From positions 11,794,017-11,858,016 of the forward strand of contig NC_088307.1 in assembly GCF_032854445.1 (NCBI RefSeq): a stretch of DNA of 64,000 nucleotides, given 5' to 3'. The number at the start of each line of letters is the position of its first letter. Positions within the stretch are counted from its first letter, which is position 1. A model generated the notes under the pieces. That model worked only from the letters and a program-made list of their open reading frames with translations. It ran no database searches and was not told where the DNA came from. Made by a program: the position numbers and the translations under genes. Below, piece after piece: positions 1-11,914 of this stretch. Source of the stretch: Liolophura sinensis. Lineage: Eukaryota > Mollusca > Polyplacophora > Chitonida > Chitonidae.

Positions 1-1010
1 TCGTTTTCATTAACTCCTACAGTCTGTTTCTGTTCCTCCCCCGCACAACTTCTGAAGGAATAAATGAGTGGTTATTTCTGCCGCTATTTCTGGATGAGAA
101 CTCCTGACTGTGTACAATCTAGAGCTTGTAATGCACGACTGCACCTCTGAGGTCCATCTTGTGGAGGGCAAAGATTCTTTGGTCAAGTTTTTCGATTGTT
201 GTTTAAAGTCTGGTCTCTGCACCAAGGTAAGCAAACTGGATTTATCAAGGAACAAAATCCTTATCTGACATCACTGTTCACAATATGATCAGAAACAAGG
301 ATTGGGGAATACCCAAGCTACTTGTTCCTGCTTAGGTGTCCCCCAGCACCGAGAGGTTAGAACAAGGAAAACATGACTGGTGGGCCCGATGCCAGTGTAA
401 TGTCACTGAGTTGGGTGTCATTGCCTGGTGCCTGTTGTCATATTTGTCGTGTTTTCGGTATTGTTCGAGTCAAAATTCTCAATAGTCAAATTCGGTTATC
501 ATGCAATAATATTTTCCAACAAGCTACGCATTGTCGTGGGGGTTTTCTCAGGCTTTGTCCAGTTTCCTCGCACAGTAACTCTCATGTATGTATGGCGCAC
601 AAAATACACCTATCAAGAAAATAAACAATAAAGAAATTAATAGTAATTAATATTTCTTTTAGAATTCAAGTCCAAGATCACCACCTGTGTCATTGTTGTC
701 TTGTTTTTTATGCGCCCGCTCTCACCTGTGACTCCTTTATTCGTTGTACGGGTTGTAATCTTTACGCTTGGATCTGAAACAAAGACCGTCGTTTGTTTAA
801 TTCCCCTTCTTTATCTTGGGATGCAAGATGTATTTCTGGTGTCAAAAGAACGATGGGACGGCGACCCAGATTACCACCAGCGCATGCGCAGTGTGATAGC
901 GGAAATAGAAGCGTCAAATAAGTTGAAAATGTTAGAAGACTCTACAGTAATCCAGTACTATTTCTATCAATACTGGCATAATGGCGTTTTTGTTACGCAT
1001 GGAGGAAAAT
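1..1010. repeat. Rearranged fragment of the 43.5-45.3 kb sequence
   Basis: Three pieces match the right-hand locus but in a different order. About 1-290 matches 43,482-43,770. About 340-440 matches the SINE-derived stretch at 45,195-45,290. About 435-900 matches 44,490-44,900, with further relatives at 51,335 and 58,325. The third piece includes an old SINE tail (about 524-631) and the segment after 'atatttctttt' that is shared by all copies. The EGF-like and transmembrane exons of the right-hand locus are not in this copy. It is probably a scrambled, non-functional duplicate of part of that locus, or the edge of a paralogue lying left of the window. Confidence 0.7.
124..268 (+). other. Short LRR-like reading frame, duplicated at 43.6 kb
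   Basis: The plus strand stays open over about 45 codons and ends in SKLDLSRNKI, which fits the leucine-rich-repeat consensus LxxLDLSxNxI, then a stop. The copy at about 43,608-43,745 keeps the same frame and the same LSKLDLSRNKI ending despite substitutions. A possible acceptor ('caatctag') precedes both. The opposite strand is also open in both copies, so the coding strand is not settled. It may be a relic LRR exon or chance; I cannot assign a gene. Confidence 0.25.
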
Positions 1011-1539
1011 AAATAGTTAAATATAATATACCAGTTTTATACCGCTACTATCATCCAGCCGAAGAATTATTATATTTTTTGTGTAAATTTGTAATATCCT
1101 CAGTTTGTAGTATTGTAAAAGATGTACGCCGCGTGTCTCTCGTTCTGATTCAATCCTTCATCCCTTTATTATGAATTCAAAGAAACTTATTATTAATCTT
1201 ATCATCGAAAAAGGACCCATTACTCCGTCACGTTTTATAATACAAGCTTTCACACCTGGTCATAATCCTGGCATACCTGAGTAAAATCGCCCTCCGCTGT
1301 GACGCTGCGATTATATGTGTGGCTACCTTGCAGACTTATGAGCACAGCTCCACAGAAATTGTGACGTATAAACAAAGGAACGAACAATGGAGGAAGTCAT
1401 TTTTACGTTACGTCCTGCACTTATTTTTTCCAGATGCGTGGTCAGCAACTGAACCTGTGCACATGTACATAATTAACGACTGAGTCACCCAAAGAGAGAG
1501 ATAAAAATGGTCTGTCAGTAATTATGGAGTGTTTTGTAT
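1010..1539. other. Unassigned non-coding stretch
   Basis: AT-rich single-copy-looking DNA with no long reading frame, no SINE tail and no tandem structure that I can see. Confidence 0.5.
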
Positions 1540-3050
1540 GGTTTCAGTGCTCTGTGACTGGGTGATGTTTCATGTCTGTTGTCAGTTCATGTGGTATCTG
1601 TACACTGTAGTGGGTTGAGGTTTCATGTCTGGTGTCGGTATATTGTGACTAGATGAGGATTCGTGTGGTACCGGTACACTGTAGTTGGTTGAGGTTTCAT
1701 GTCTGGTGTCGGTACACTGTGACGGGATGAGGATTCATGTGATATCGGTACATTGTAGTTGGTTGAGGCTTCATGTCTGGTGCCAGTATACTGTGACTGG
1801 ATGAGGATTCGTGTGGTACCGGTACACCATAGTTGGTGAGGTTTTATGTCTGGTGTCGGTACACTGTGATTGGATGAGGATTCGTGTGGTATCAGTAGAC
1901 TGTAGTTGGTTGAGGTGTCATGTCTGGTGTCAGTATACTGTGACTAGATGAGGATTCGTGTGGTATCAGTACACCGTAGTTGGTTGAGGGTTTTATGTCT
2001 GGTATCGGTATACTGTGACTGGGTTAGAATTTGTGTGGTATCGGTACACTGTAGTTGGTTGAGGTTTCATGTATGGTGTCAGTATACCATGACTGGGTGA
2101 GGATTCGTGTGGTATCGGTACACCGTAGTTGGTTGAGGTTTCATGTCTGGTGTCGGTATACTGTGACTAGATGAGGATTCGTGTGGTATCGGTACACCGT
2201 AGTTGGTTGAGGTTTCATGTCTGGTGTCGGTATACTGTGACTGGATGAGGATTCGTGTGGTATCGGTACACTGTAGTTGGTTGAGGTTCCATGTCTGGTG
2301 TCGGTACACTGACTTGATGAGGATTCGTGTGGTATCTGTACACTGTAGTGGGTTGAGCTTTCATGTCTGGTGTCAGTACACTGTGACTAGATGAGGATTC
2401 GTGTGGTATCGGTACACTGTAGTTGGTCGAGGTTTCATGTCTGGTGTCAGTATACTGTGACTAGATGAGGATTCGTGTGGTATCGGTACACTGTAGTGGG
2501 TTGAGGTTTTATGTCTGGTGTCGGTACACTGTGACTAGATGAGGATTCGTGTGGTATCGGTACACTGTAGTTGGTCGAGGTTTCATGTCTGGTGTCAGTA
2601 TACTGTGACTAGATGAGGATTCGTGTGGTATCGGCACACTGTAGTTGGCTGAGGTTTTTATGTCTGGTGTCAATATACTGTGACTAGATGAGGATTCGTG
2701 TGGTATCGGTACACTGTAGTCGGTTGAGGTTTTATGTCTGGTGTCAATATACTGTGACTAGATGAGGATTCGTGTGGTATCGGTACACTGTAGTTGGCTG
2801 AGGTTTTTATGTCTGGTGTCGGTATACTGTGACTGGGTTAGAATTTGTGTGGTTTCAGTAGACTGTAGTTGGTTGAGGCTTAATGTCTGGTGTCAGTATA
2901 CTGTGACTAGCTGGATGTCTTGTCTAATATTAGCATACCGTGACTTGGCGGGCCTACTGGTGTCTGCTATAACTGGATGGGGTGTATGTCTTTTGTGACA
3001 ACAGTGTAAGGTAATGCGATGGAAGTGGTCAGGGTGCCGTGTCTAGTGTG
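1540..3050. repeat. 74-bp minisatellite
   Basis: About eighteen to twenty imperfect units of 74 bp, each a dimer of two related halves of about 37 bp. One half begins 'ggtgtcggtatactgtgact' and the other 'ggtatcggtacactgtagtt'. Period check: 'ggattcgtgtgg' starts at 2101, 2175 and 2249. Ends decay gradually near 1540 and 3050. The half-unit resembles an internal segment of a SINE family found elsewhere in the window (for example 45,235-45,290). Short open frames here are fortuitous. Confidence 0.9.
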
Positions 3051-3111
3051 TCCAAGGACCGGTTTTATCAGGCTCACTTAGCAAAATAAGCCTTTAACTA
3101 CCATACCTCCC

Positions 3112-3390
3112 AGGCCGAGGGAATTAGCGTGTTAGCAGGGTGCAATGGTCCCGGAACCTCTCACCAATGCAGTCACTGTGAGTTCTAGTTCATTTCATGC
3201 TGGCTTCCTCTCCAGCTATTCGTGGGATGGTCTGACAGCAAACTGCGGATGGTCGTAGGTTTCCACAGGACTCTGCCCGCTTTCCTCTCACCGTAACGCT
3301 GACCGTCGTCGTATAAGTGAAGTATTTTTGAGTACGGCGTAAAACACCAATCAAGTAAACCATCAATGAATAAATTAATCAATCACTAAG
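3112..3390 (+). mobile_element. tRNA-derived SINE, family A
   Basis: A degraded tRNA-like head ('cgtgttagcagggtgcaatg') is followed by the family's central part ('tgctggcttcctctccagc', 'ggatggtcgtaggtttcc') and the shared tail: a Gly-Arg-like CGTCGTATAAGTGAA stretch, 'gagtacggcgtaaaacacca', then an aat-rich end. Diverged, so old. Non-autonomous and presumably moved by a LINE. Confidence 0.85.
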
Positions 3391-3810
3391 ACACCGGAGT
3401 TGCGGGTTCAAACCCGGCATTTGAGAAGTAATTTGTACATTCCCTAACTTCTACTGTTCGTCAGACCTTGGTGACTAAGTTTCAAGCCGTAGACTTTTCA
3501 CCAATACAGTGTGCATGTCTCATCTCTCATCACACATGGGAAAGTTCTTCAGTAAGATGGCAAAGGCCGGTGGCATACCCCGTACAAAAGACTTGTCACA
3601 TGCAGAGTAATATTACAGCAGTGACAACAGAGTGGTAATTGGCAAATCTTCGAACGTCACTGGTGAAATACAGCCTTTTGTCAGTTTACCTCAACGTTTA
3701 TTGGTTATCGGTCATCTTGGTGTCTTCCACCCATAAAACTGATTGTCATCGTATAAGTGAAAGTGTTTGGGCATGGCATTACGCAACAATGAAATAAATA
3801 AATTATTGTC
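3391..3810 (+). mobile_element. Second SINE type sharing the family A tail
   Basis: It starts with a T-arm/B-box-like palindrome ('gcgggttcaaacccggc' at about 3400), has a distinct body ('cacacatgggaaagttcttc', 'gcaaaggccggtggc') and ends in a decayed version of the common tail ('cgtataagtgaaagtgtttg' ... 'aaataaataaatt'). A different body on the same tail suggests that two SINE lineages use the same LINE. Confidence 0.6.
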
Positions 3811-6340
3811 TCTCCGCTGCTTAAATAGTGGAGGGAGGGGGGGAGGTCACATGAAAATGCTGTCCACGTATCCACCCGTCACCTTCTTTTTGTTACATCT
3901 GGTGAACATGGTATCTTTAGCAATTGCTACAATAGTCCACATCTAAATAACGGACTTGATGATTTGAAGAGGGCCGTTAGAATGGCTTTTCGTCACTCTG
4001 TGTTATCAACCCAACATGGCTACTGGCCGCCATCTTTGATTTTCTGGCCGTGACACCTACCCTGGTGAACAGCATATCTTCAACCAATCTAGTTTATACT
4101 TACACAGTTGCTTTTGAGGTCATGGAAATGATTATAGGGATTGATTCTCGTCGAGCTACGTTATCCAGTATGGCTGCTGTCGGCCATCTTGAATTTCCTG
4201 GCCGTCACACCTTTTCCATTAGTGGATGTTAGCGCATATTTAGAATGGAAACTTGTTTCATAATACATGTGACTCAATGGCCGTGCCTCTGTCAGCTCTT
4301 CAGCTTGCTTGGTTTTGTTTCCTGTAGTATGGAATGAGTGTCTGTCAAATGTTATTTTTGGAAATCATTGGCACCGACAAAAGCCACTGGGCATGTGGGT
4401 TAATTTAGGCATCACGGTTATAATTGTCTGGATCAAGCAAATTGTGACTTTATTATTTCAGTGAATTAACCTAATAGACAAAAACAAATAAGAAACAAAT
4501 ATGAAAGGGAGTTAACAAAGTCAACGTGCTTTTGTATCATAACTAGATTGAACTTGGTCTTTAATAAATCAAAATCAATATCTGTAACGTCATTTAAGAC
4601 CGATCAAATTTTTTAACCATAATCCTTCTTTAAAATGAAATACATATGGATCAACAACGGTAGGACAATGATAATAATCTGTTTGGAGCCACAAGGTTGA
4701 ATTTTCGAAATGTTTGGTTTATTGGGATCAGCAGTTGTCTCCCTTCACCGGGATGCCGAAGCTTCAAAGGGACTCTGGGAAAAAAGATTTATGATGACTG
4801 CTAGTGATCTCATTAACGTTAGCTTACTCACTAAGGCCATTTGTCTCAAAAATGTTGGTTATCTTAATAATGCTTGTTATCTCAATGGTTTAGGCATCCA
4901 ACTAACGTTAGCTATTTCAGTAAATGTCATTTATCTCAAAAATGCTCATCGTTTAGTGAGTTTACGAAATTACAAAAACGGACCAAGGCGACGAATTCTT
5001 TCGATTACTAAGTTAAAAACTGTGGAAAAACTTTCAGCTAACAATAGTCCAGTGCATTTAACTGTAACAACGATGGTAATAACAGATGAAGATGACAGAT
5101 GAAGCACAGGGCAATATTCCGTCTGATTGACGGCATGCCACGCGTCAATTTCCATTCAAGATTTCCAGAGAGATAATGTTCTTCTAGAAACAAATAACAT
5201 TTCATTACGGATTGACTCATATTAATAAGAGACTGATGAGGACGAATCGCAAAAGACTCCTGTAAAGTTTAAATAAAACATAAAATGTATTGTATTTTTA
5301 TTTAAATTTCAAAATTGCAAAATATGTGTGTAAATGCCTTTTGTTAATCTGGCTATTGATATAATTATTTTGTATGCCATCTCGAAAAAATTCTAGTCCA
5401 GGAAGTCTGAAATAAATAGATTTAGGTACTCAGCAGTAAAAGTGCAAATCGACTTTTTCTGCAAGAGAATTAACGACTTCAGTGAACATATGGGCGCCTA
5501 TTGTTTGATCATGTATTCAAAAATGACACAAAATAGCCTCTTTATTTTCGACATACTTGGCAGTTTAACACTCAACTCCACTTATCTGGTCGTACGTGCG
5601 TTGGTCCCATTCGCTGATGGCCATACAACTTTAAGATGGTCCGGTATACACGTGACGACTGACATAGAACTTCACTGAGTCACGTTTTTATTTCGCATAC
5701 AGGGCATTTATGGCCCGACGCAACAATCGAGTTGAGTTAAGTTAAGTCTTAAAGCTCTGCTGTATGCTGAGCTTCAAACATTAAGTATGGGTTATAGGAG
5801 CAGGTTTTAATGGCGAAGTGGGTTGATTCGTTTGACTTTCAATCGATCAATCAGGCAGGTAAACCAGACGACGGTTCCATTTCAGCTGTGGGCAAGGACG
5901 TTTCGATTTTCCACTGCAACAAACGGAAAATTTTCTGAGGCTAACTAGTATCCAGGCAATAAGGCATGCGCATATTGTTCATCGTTGACTTGCCAAAGGC
6001 CAGCGGTTTTTCTTCTAGCATTTAGGTTTCGTCCCTCCCTGACACTAAATACAGTCGTATATGTGAACGAAATATTCTCTGACACGTCATCAAAAACAAC
6101 GAAGTGAAATTTATTCAACCATAATAATAGAGATGGACATTGTCGGTGTGAAATGACAAATCTATAACCATGTATAGGAATCAAATTAGGACACATTCTT
6201 GAGTATGGAGATAATCGTCAATCCATTCATCAGTCTCGTCTTCCCCATTCCACCTATCCATTCTTCATTCAGTTTATCCATACATCCATCAATTCGTCAT
6301 TCCATCCACCAGGCCGCGTAAAGCTAAACTGTGTAACTAA
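3811..6340. other. Intergenic stretch with weak internal duplications
   Basis: No convincing gene. About 4013-4055 and 4170-4212 are diverged copies of each other (both contain 'ggccatctt'- or 'gccgccatctttg'-like cores and 'ctggccgt.acacc'). A stretch with 'tttatctcaaaaatg' at about 4840 recurs near 4935. A 130-codon open frame at 4710-5102 covers the latter duplication and shows no domain; I regard it as chance. Confidence 0.45.
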
Positions 6341-6348
6341 TAATAATA

Positions 6349-6445
6349 TTAAAAAAAAAACCCCAAAAAACCAAAAAAAAACCCCAAAAAAACCAAATCA
6401 AAACAAAACAAAGAAAAAAACACAAATAAAAAAATAAAAAAATCC
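6349..6445. repeat. A/C-rich low-complexity tract
   Basis: Runs of A broken by cccc and cc, then AAAC- and AAAT-like repeats. No other content. Confidence 0.85.
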
Positions 6446-6559
6446 TTCAATTTTTCAATTCAATTATCATTCCATCAAATCTAATATCATTCTATCAATT
6501 CTATAGTTCTGTACCCTATACTTTACATAGCCAATGCCATAACACATTGCGGAAGCGTC

Positions 6560-7205
6560 ACTTCGAGAATTCCAGATTCAGCTCGAGGATTTTCTCGATA
6601 TCCAACTTCGGTTCCTTCAGGTATTTAATGTTGGACAGGAGCAAGCTGAAGTTCAGGTTTCGGAAGAGCGATTTAATGTTGAGAACGTTACAGATGAGAG
6701 CTGAGCGACAGCAGACAAAGGGTTGTGTCAAAATGCGAATCTGGGTGTGGACACGTTCGTGTAACGGACGAAACCATCATAACGTTACGGGTCAATATTC
6801 GCCAGACCATTTTGCAAGACAACGTTGAAAACAAACCGGGAAAAACTAAGAAACTATATAAATTAATAAACTAGGACAGACTCGTGCAAAGAGGAACAGT
6901 TAACAGTTTTCATTGAAGATGAAAGCTCTATGTCTATCCATCAAATCAGCATTGAAATCGTCCACCATGCTGATCCATACGTTGTTGGTAATAATATTAT
7001 GTAGCTGAGTTGCGCCTTTATTGTATCTGTTCATATACCGAACCTGGCGATCTTTTTCAAAATGATGAATATACGCAGGCGCTAGCCCGCAGAGTTTATA
7101 AAGAAGGCAACATGATGCATACGGAGTAATTTATCCGAAAACTACTAGTGCATATTAGAAAGCAGTAATGAAACTTTATTTCCTATCAACGAGCTTCATG
7201 CACTT
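6560..7205 (-). repeat. Dispersed repeat, copy 1 (flanks the secreted-protein gene)
   Basis: Same-orientation homologue of about 12,800-13,412. On the minus strand both copies keep a related reading frame containing 'YMNR', 'ATQ' and 'SMVDD' (7,160 down to about 6,918 here), so the repeat once coded for protein, probably a transposon protein. In this copy the frame ends at a TAA near 6,918. I do not recognise the protein family. Confidence 0.6.
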
Positions 7206-7345
7206 GATTCAAGCAGGAAGTTTATATTTTCAAGAGGCACGCATAATTCTTGGAAAAGCGAATGTTGTGCTCTAGGTGATTTCATGTCGAATTGACATGT
7301 AGAAATTTTAAATAGATAAAATAGGATAGACCTAATGAGAATTTT

Positions 7346-7357
7346 TCTTATATAAGA
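7346..7357 (+). promoter_or_regulatory. Possible TATA element of the secreted-protein gene
   Basis: 'tcttatataaga' lies about 290 bp before the chosen ATG at 7646. The distance would give a 5' leader of roughly 260 nt. Weak, motif only. Confidence 0.2.
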
Positions 7358-7645
7358 TTCCGGGATTTATAATTTCATCTTTTCCACATATACTGTACTA
7401 AAACGATCAGCAAAGGCTAGATGAAAATATCATTATGGATTTCCCTGATATTGGTTGCAAATATTCAGTCTGAATGTGACGTCATGACGTCAGAATTGCA
7501 GTCATCGACAGAAGGCCAGGGGATGGTAACACGCAAGACTTGTGCATTCCCACCAGAATTGTTACGTCAACTGGTGACGTCACAGACGTTGACAAGGGCA
7601 AGCGCACATAGAAACCATTTTTGTGAACTCTCTTGTTCTGGAAGG

Positions 7646-8973
7646 ATGAAGGTCCTACTAATCTTCTTGATAATGTGTTTTGCTTTGTGCGTGAAATGGG
7701 TGGCAATCCTGTCCTTGGATAGTCTGAAGGACGAGTGAGTATTGCTTTACCTTTCTGTGACGACACAGAACATTTACACTAATATATATAATGATGACGA
7801 CTCCTTGATGACGACACAGAACATTTACACTAATATATATAATGATGACGACTCCTTGATAAGGACCATAAGAAAACTGACAAATGTAACTGCCGCATGC
7901 GATTTTCGTGATTTGAACTGAAGATTTGTGAAGTTCGGAGTAAATGCTTTGGTTTTATTTCTGTTAATTGTACTGTTTTGGTCTTCATTATTGCCGCATA
8001 ATGATGTGATATGAGTTCTGAATTACGCCTTTGACACTTTGAGGAGAGAGCTGACAACAGGACCTAGTTCCAGGACAGTGAATGTAACGATTAAGAGCGG
8101 TTAATGTTGAAGCTAGGGTACAGGAATATGGCCAACCGATCTAAGAGCTAAACTACAATCTGAGCACGTCTGTTTGTTTCGTTGTCCACAGGTGCAGAGA
8201 ACAGACAACCCTCGAAAAAGTGATGACAAGAGTGAGAGTGTTTTGGGGTTTTAAGGATCCCGATCCTCCGTGGTGGAAACCATTTCCTTGTGAGTGGGGA
8301 AATCCGGAACCTCGAGGTAAGTGTCTTTTACATTGTACTTCAGCTTCATTTGTCACAACCGATATATACGATATAATTAAGAAGCACAGCAAATACTATA
8401 AAAACAGAGGAGCGACGACAATGTGATTGCTGACAAATAGTGACACGTACCCGGTGAAATACGGCCTGTTGTCAATTTCTCTCAGTTAGGGTTTTATTCT
8501 GAATGTTCATGTAAATGTCAATAACAATTTTGTAGACGTCACTTGAAATGAAAGACTCGAATGAACACATGTAGAAATGCTTTCTAGACGTATCCAATTC
8601 AGAGCTAAAATTCAATGCCCAGTATTTTATTCTCTTCTTTCAAAACATCCGTACCTATCAATCAATAAAGCTCACCATCACTTCATATATATCTGTTTTC
8701 CTGTTGCGTTATACAGGTTATATCGAAGCGGTAAATATAGTTCCAGCGTTGTATCTTCTGTTGAGATTAGCCTGCAATCGGAAAAAAACGACCAGTAAGT
8801 TATGTACATGTACACAGAATACTTCCTCTCCAGCCGTAAGTGGGAAGGCCTGCCAGCAACATGCGGATGATCGTGGGTTTCCACGGGGCTCTGTCCGGTT
8901 TCCTCCCACTAAAACGCTGGCCGCCATCGCCTATGCGAAACACTCTTGAGTACGGCGTAAAACACCTATCAAA

Positions 8974-9004
<31 letters not shown>

Positions 9005-11914
9005 ATGTACACTGAATAGTTGATGAATCACCTCAATAGTATCATTTTTCTAATTTTCTGCTCAGCGGATTTCAAAATGTCTGTAATGAAAGAAGAAACA
9101 AAGATAACTTTCAAAAATGGATCACTTTGCAGAGAAAAATAAATGTTCACTTGACACAATACTTTGGCGAAGTCATACTTTTGTAAGGTTTGGCTTATAT
9201 GGCTTATATTATTGACATTCCCAATTCTGTGTTGAATTTTAAATCCTCACAATATACAAATGTACTTGTTCAGATGGGAAGCTGTACACACGGAGGCGGC
9301 CAGGGGTTACCCAGAAACGGACAAGTCACCGAGGTAAGCTACATAGATATACGAAACTGTTACAAACAATGAACATAAAGTTCATACAGTTGGAGAGTGA
9401 CGTCACCAAATGTTATGTACTGTGAATGTGGTGTGGAAAGGCTACCATAGAAGTCAACCAGCCGGTTCTATTTCATTCAGTGGGAAAATGTAAAAAAATC
9501 TAGATGAGTGTTTTCTGCCAAGATTTTCCGATAATAATCATGACAACTTCAGATTGTCTTTGATCGGTTGGAATTGATGAGTAAACTCAATATAGTTGTC
9601 TTCATTCCATCACAGTTTACATATTATATAAGGCATACACTCAGGCCTTTTAAGGAAAATGTTATTTCTGAGGTTTAGATGTGGGTCTCCTGCTGTATAT
9701 GTATCTCTGATGACGTGCACAGATTTCATTTTATTATGCACAAGGTGGATTAGGTTAAGCTCATACAGATTTTATTTCAATCTAACAGCACAACTGACGC
9801 CCATCAACCTCTGTCCAATGATAACCCTTCCTGCCGATGCAAACAGTAAGTTGAGTCTTCCCGAAAGGCTTTCTACATATTTGTGCTAACTGTATTCCCT
9901 ACATTATGTGGTTAAAGAAATTGTCGAATGGAATTGCTATATGTTCCAATAGCAATATAATTGTACAGTTATTGATGCAGTTAAGAGAATGACTTTACAT
10001 TAGAAGAGAATGACATCAAAACATCAATATATATACTGAAGAATGCTTTGTTTTATTCTCAGAGAATCGCACTATTTGTCGTTTTGACCGCCGTCATACA
10101 TTCCAATTCTTTGACGGCGAAATACACATAAAACATGTAAGTTGATATAACATTTTTACTGTTTGTATCATTAATGCCAGTAAACCTATTCCATTTAAAG
10201 CATTTCATTTACACTTAACAAAAACCTTTGTTTATTTGTTGATATTTGTTCAACTATAAGAACGAATATTTTGTTGAATATATAAATTACTAATCAATGT
10301 CCTTGAAGACTATATTTTAATGTGTAAACATCTAACGACAGCAATAAATATTTAGTTATTTGTTATAACATTAACATACTATACTGCCGTCTTGTTGTGT
10401 TTAGAATATCCGCATATGTCCCTGTGTTGATTTGATTTGCGTACACATATATAGCCCATATATATCCCTGCCATTTGGCTGCCACCTTATATCTACAGCA
10501 CGGTTGCTTAAGGCATAAATCAACCAATCAGCACATAGTGGTAGAATACAGAATTAATGCTCGCTACACGTATGAAGAACTGGTGTGATTGTATTTGTAA
10601 TTTAGAATTAAAGTTGTTACGTTCCTTACAGCGATACCCGGTAGCCAGGCATCAAAGCCCAATTGAATGTCAAATAAGAAAACACCATTGGAGTAATGTG
10701 CTAAACTAATTTGCCATGCTCAGAAAAATTAAGCTTTGGAAAACACGTGTTTGCGAACAGAAGCCAACTCACATAACGATGAATGGCTTGATTTAACTGC
10801 CGAAATACACAGACAATGGAAAATTCAACAAATTCAGCTTGTATGTACAAATTGTAACAAAAATTACACAAAGAGGCAGTATGGAGAAAAAGCATAACAA
10901 AGATGAAAAATAATCATCTGGGTTTGAACCACACAGTACAAGATATCATATACATTACACAACACAATACAACTTTAGTGTCGCAACTGGTTTGCCCAGG
11001 CTGAGTTCACTTTTGAGGTCGCGCGGGGGACAGAAACTGTTAGGAGACTATACAGATATGAAAGTTTGATTTAAATAGTTAGAAGGAATAAACGGTGTTG
11101 TGTGTTGTGCTCTTTCAAAAAGATCCCTACTCCAAAGCAATGGCGTACGGCTTCGTAGTTACTTTTCTGTGCGGCTTCCTTAAGTCTATTGATAGTACAT
11201 GTCTTGAGCTACAATAAGGTGCAAGTCTCAGATTTGTAGCTTCGTAGTTCTCGAGTTACAGGTGTTAGACATAACGTAAATGAAATGTTTTTTTTTTGCC
11301 ATGTCTCAAAAAGTTACAATAAAAGGGAAAATCCGGAAAAAGATTGGGAATCAGCGTTGTCAAACACACCTTAATACATGAAAACATTATCAAACTTAGA
11401 CACGTTTCATCATGTGATAAGTTCGACCAATGACGAGCTTCCAAAGTTTTCAATGCCTGTTCAAGATTTTAAAATATTTGTTCTAACTGTTGAACTCCAC
11501 CTTATCAAACTACTGACAGTATGATGCACTACTCTTTCACTCTTTTATTTGCAGGGTACACCACGGGGTCAGCAGAGATACAGGGAAATACTGCTGGGTC
11601 CAGTAGCGAAGACTTTCACAGCTATGCGCTGTGTATTGGACACTTACTTTAGAATGATGAATGTGCCAGCAACATCTGTCAAATGGACATTTGCAGCTCA
11701 CCCATGTGGCACCCCGAAGTTTCTAGGGGTCTGTACCGAGAGGGTCAGATTTGCTGTGGTCCTGGTCCCAGACGAGGGAATAAACGTCCAGGTGCAGCGT
11801 CTGGGACCAGTTAAAGGTTTGGTACGGGAGGTGACGTATCAGACCTACCATTTAACATACAAGGGGTTAGCCCTCAGAGATGAGGGTACAACCCTCTTAT
11901 ATGGTGCCAAGTAG
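7646..11914 (+). CDS. Seven-exon gene for an unrecognised secreted protein
   Basis: Exons by splice sites: 7646-7734, 8192-8316, 8717-8794, 9274-9333, 9789-9845, 10063-10136, 11555-11914 (stop TAG). Donors are gtgagt, gtaagt or gtaagc, and acceptors end in cag or ctcag. The phases chain without a break (2,1,1,1,1,0), giving 843 nt and 280 residues. The start ATG opens a clean signal peptide (MKVLLIFLIMCFALCVKWVA), with no transmembrane segment after it. Exon 2 encodes a Pro/Trp patch (PDPPWWKPFPCEW), exon 4 a basic patch (YTRRRPG), exon 6 a 'CRFDRRHTFQFFDGE' segment, and exon 7 (residues 162-280) the largest piece. There are eight cysteines after the signal peptide, which fits disulphides. 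Exon 6 vaguely recalls the start of a vWD-type domain, but I would not assign it. Function unknown; extracellular. An upstream exon or an extra exon in the 1.4-kb last intron cannot be excluded. Confidence 0.65.
7758..7859 (+). repeat. 51-bp perfect tandem duplication in intron 1
   Basis: The unit starting 'tgacgacacagaacatttac' occurs twice back to back (7758-7808 and 7809-7859) with no difference seen, about 24 bp after the exon 1 donor. It is very recent or an assembly echo. Confidence 0.9.
8821..9006 (+). mobile_element. SINE family A, 5' truncated
   Basis: Central region ('ctctccagccgtaagtggga'), GGTTTCC motif, tail ('gagtacggcgtaaaacacc') and about ten aaat units. It sits in the intron between exons 3 and 4 of the secreted-protein gene. 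Confidence 0.9.

Noticed and set aside
4710-5102. 130-codon plus-strand frame
   Set aside because: No domain, signal or homologue in the window; it overlaps a diverged local duplication and lacks splice context.
9274-9333. Alternative frame of exon 4 of the secreted gene (GSCTHGGGQGLPRNG)
   Set aside because: Attractive by composition, but it does not agree with the phases forced by exons 2, 3, 5 and 6.
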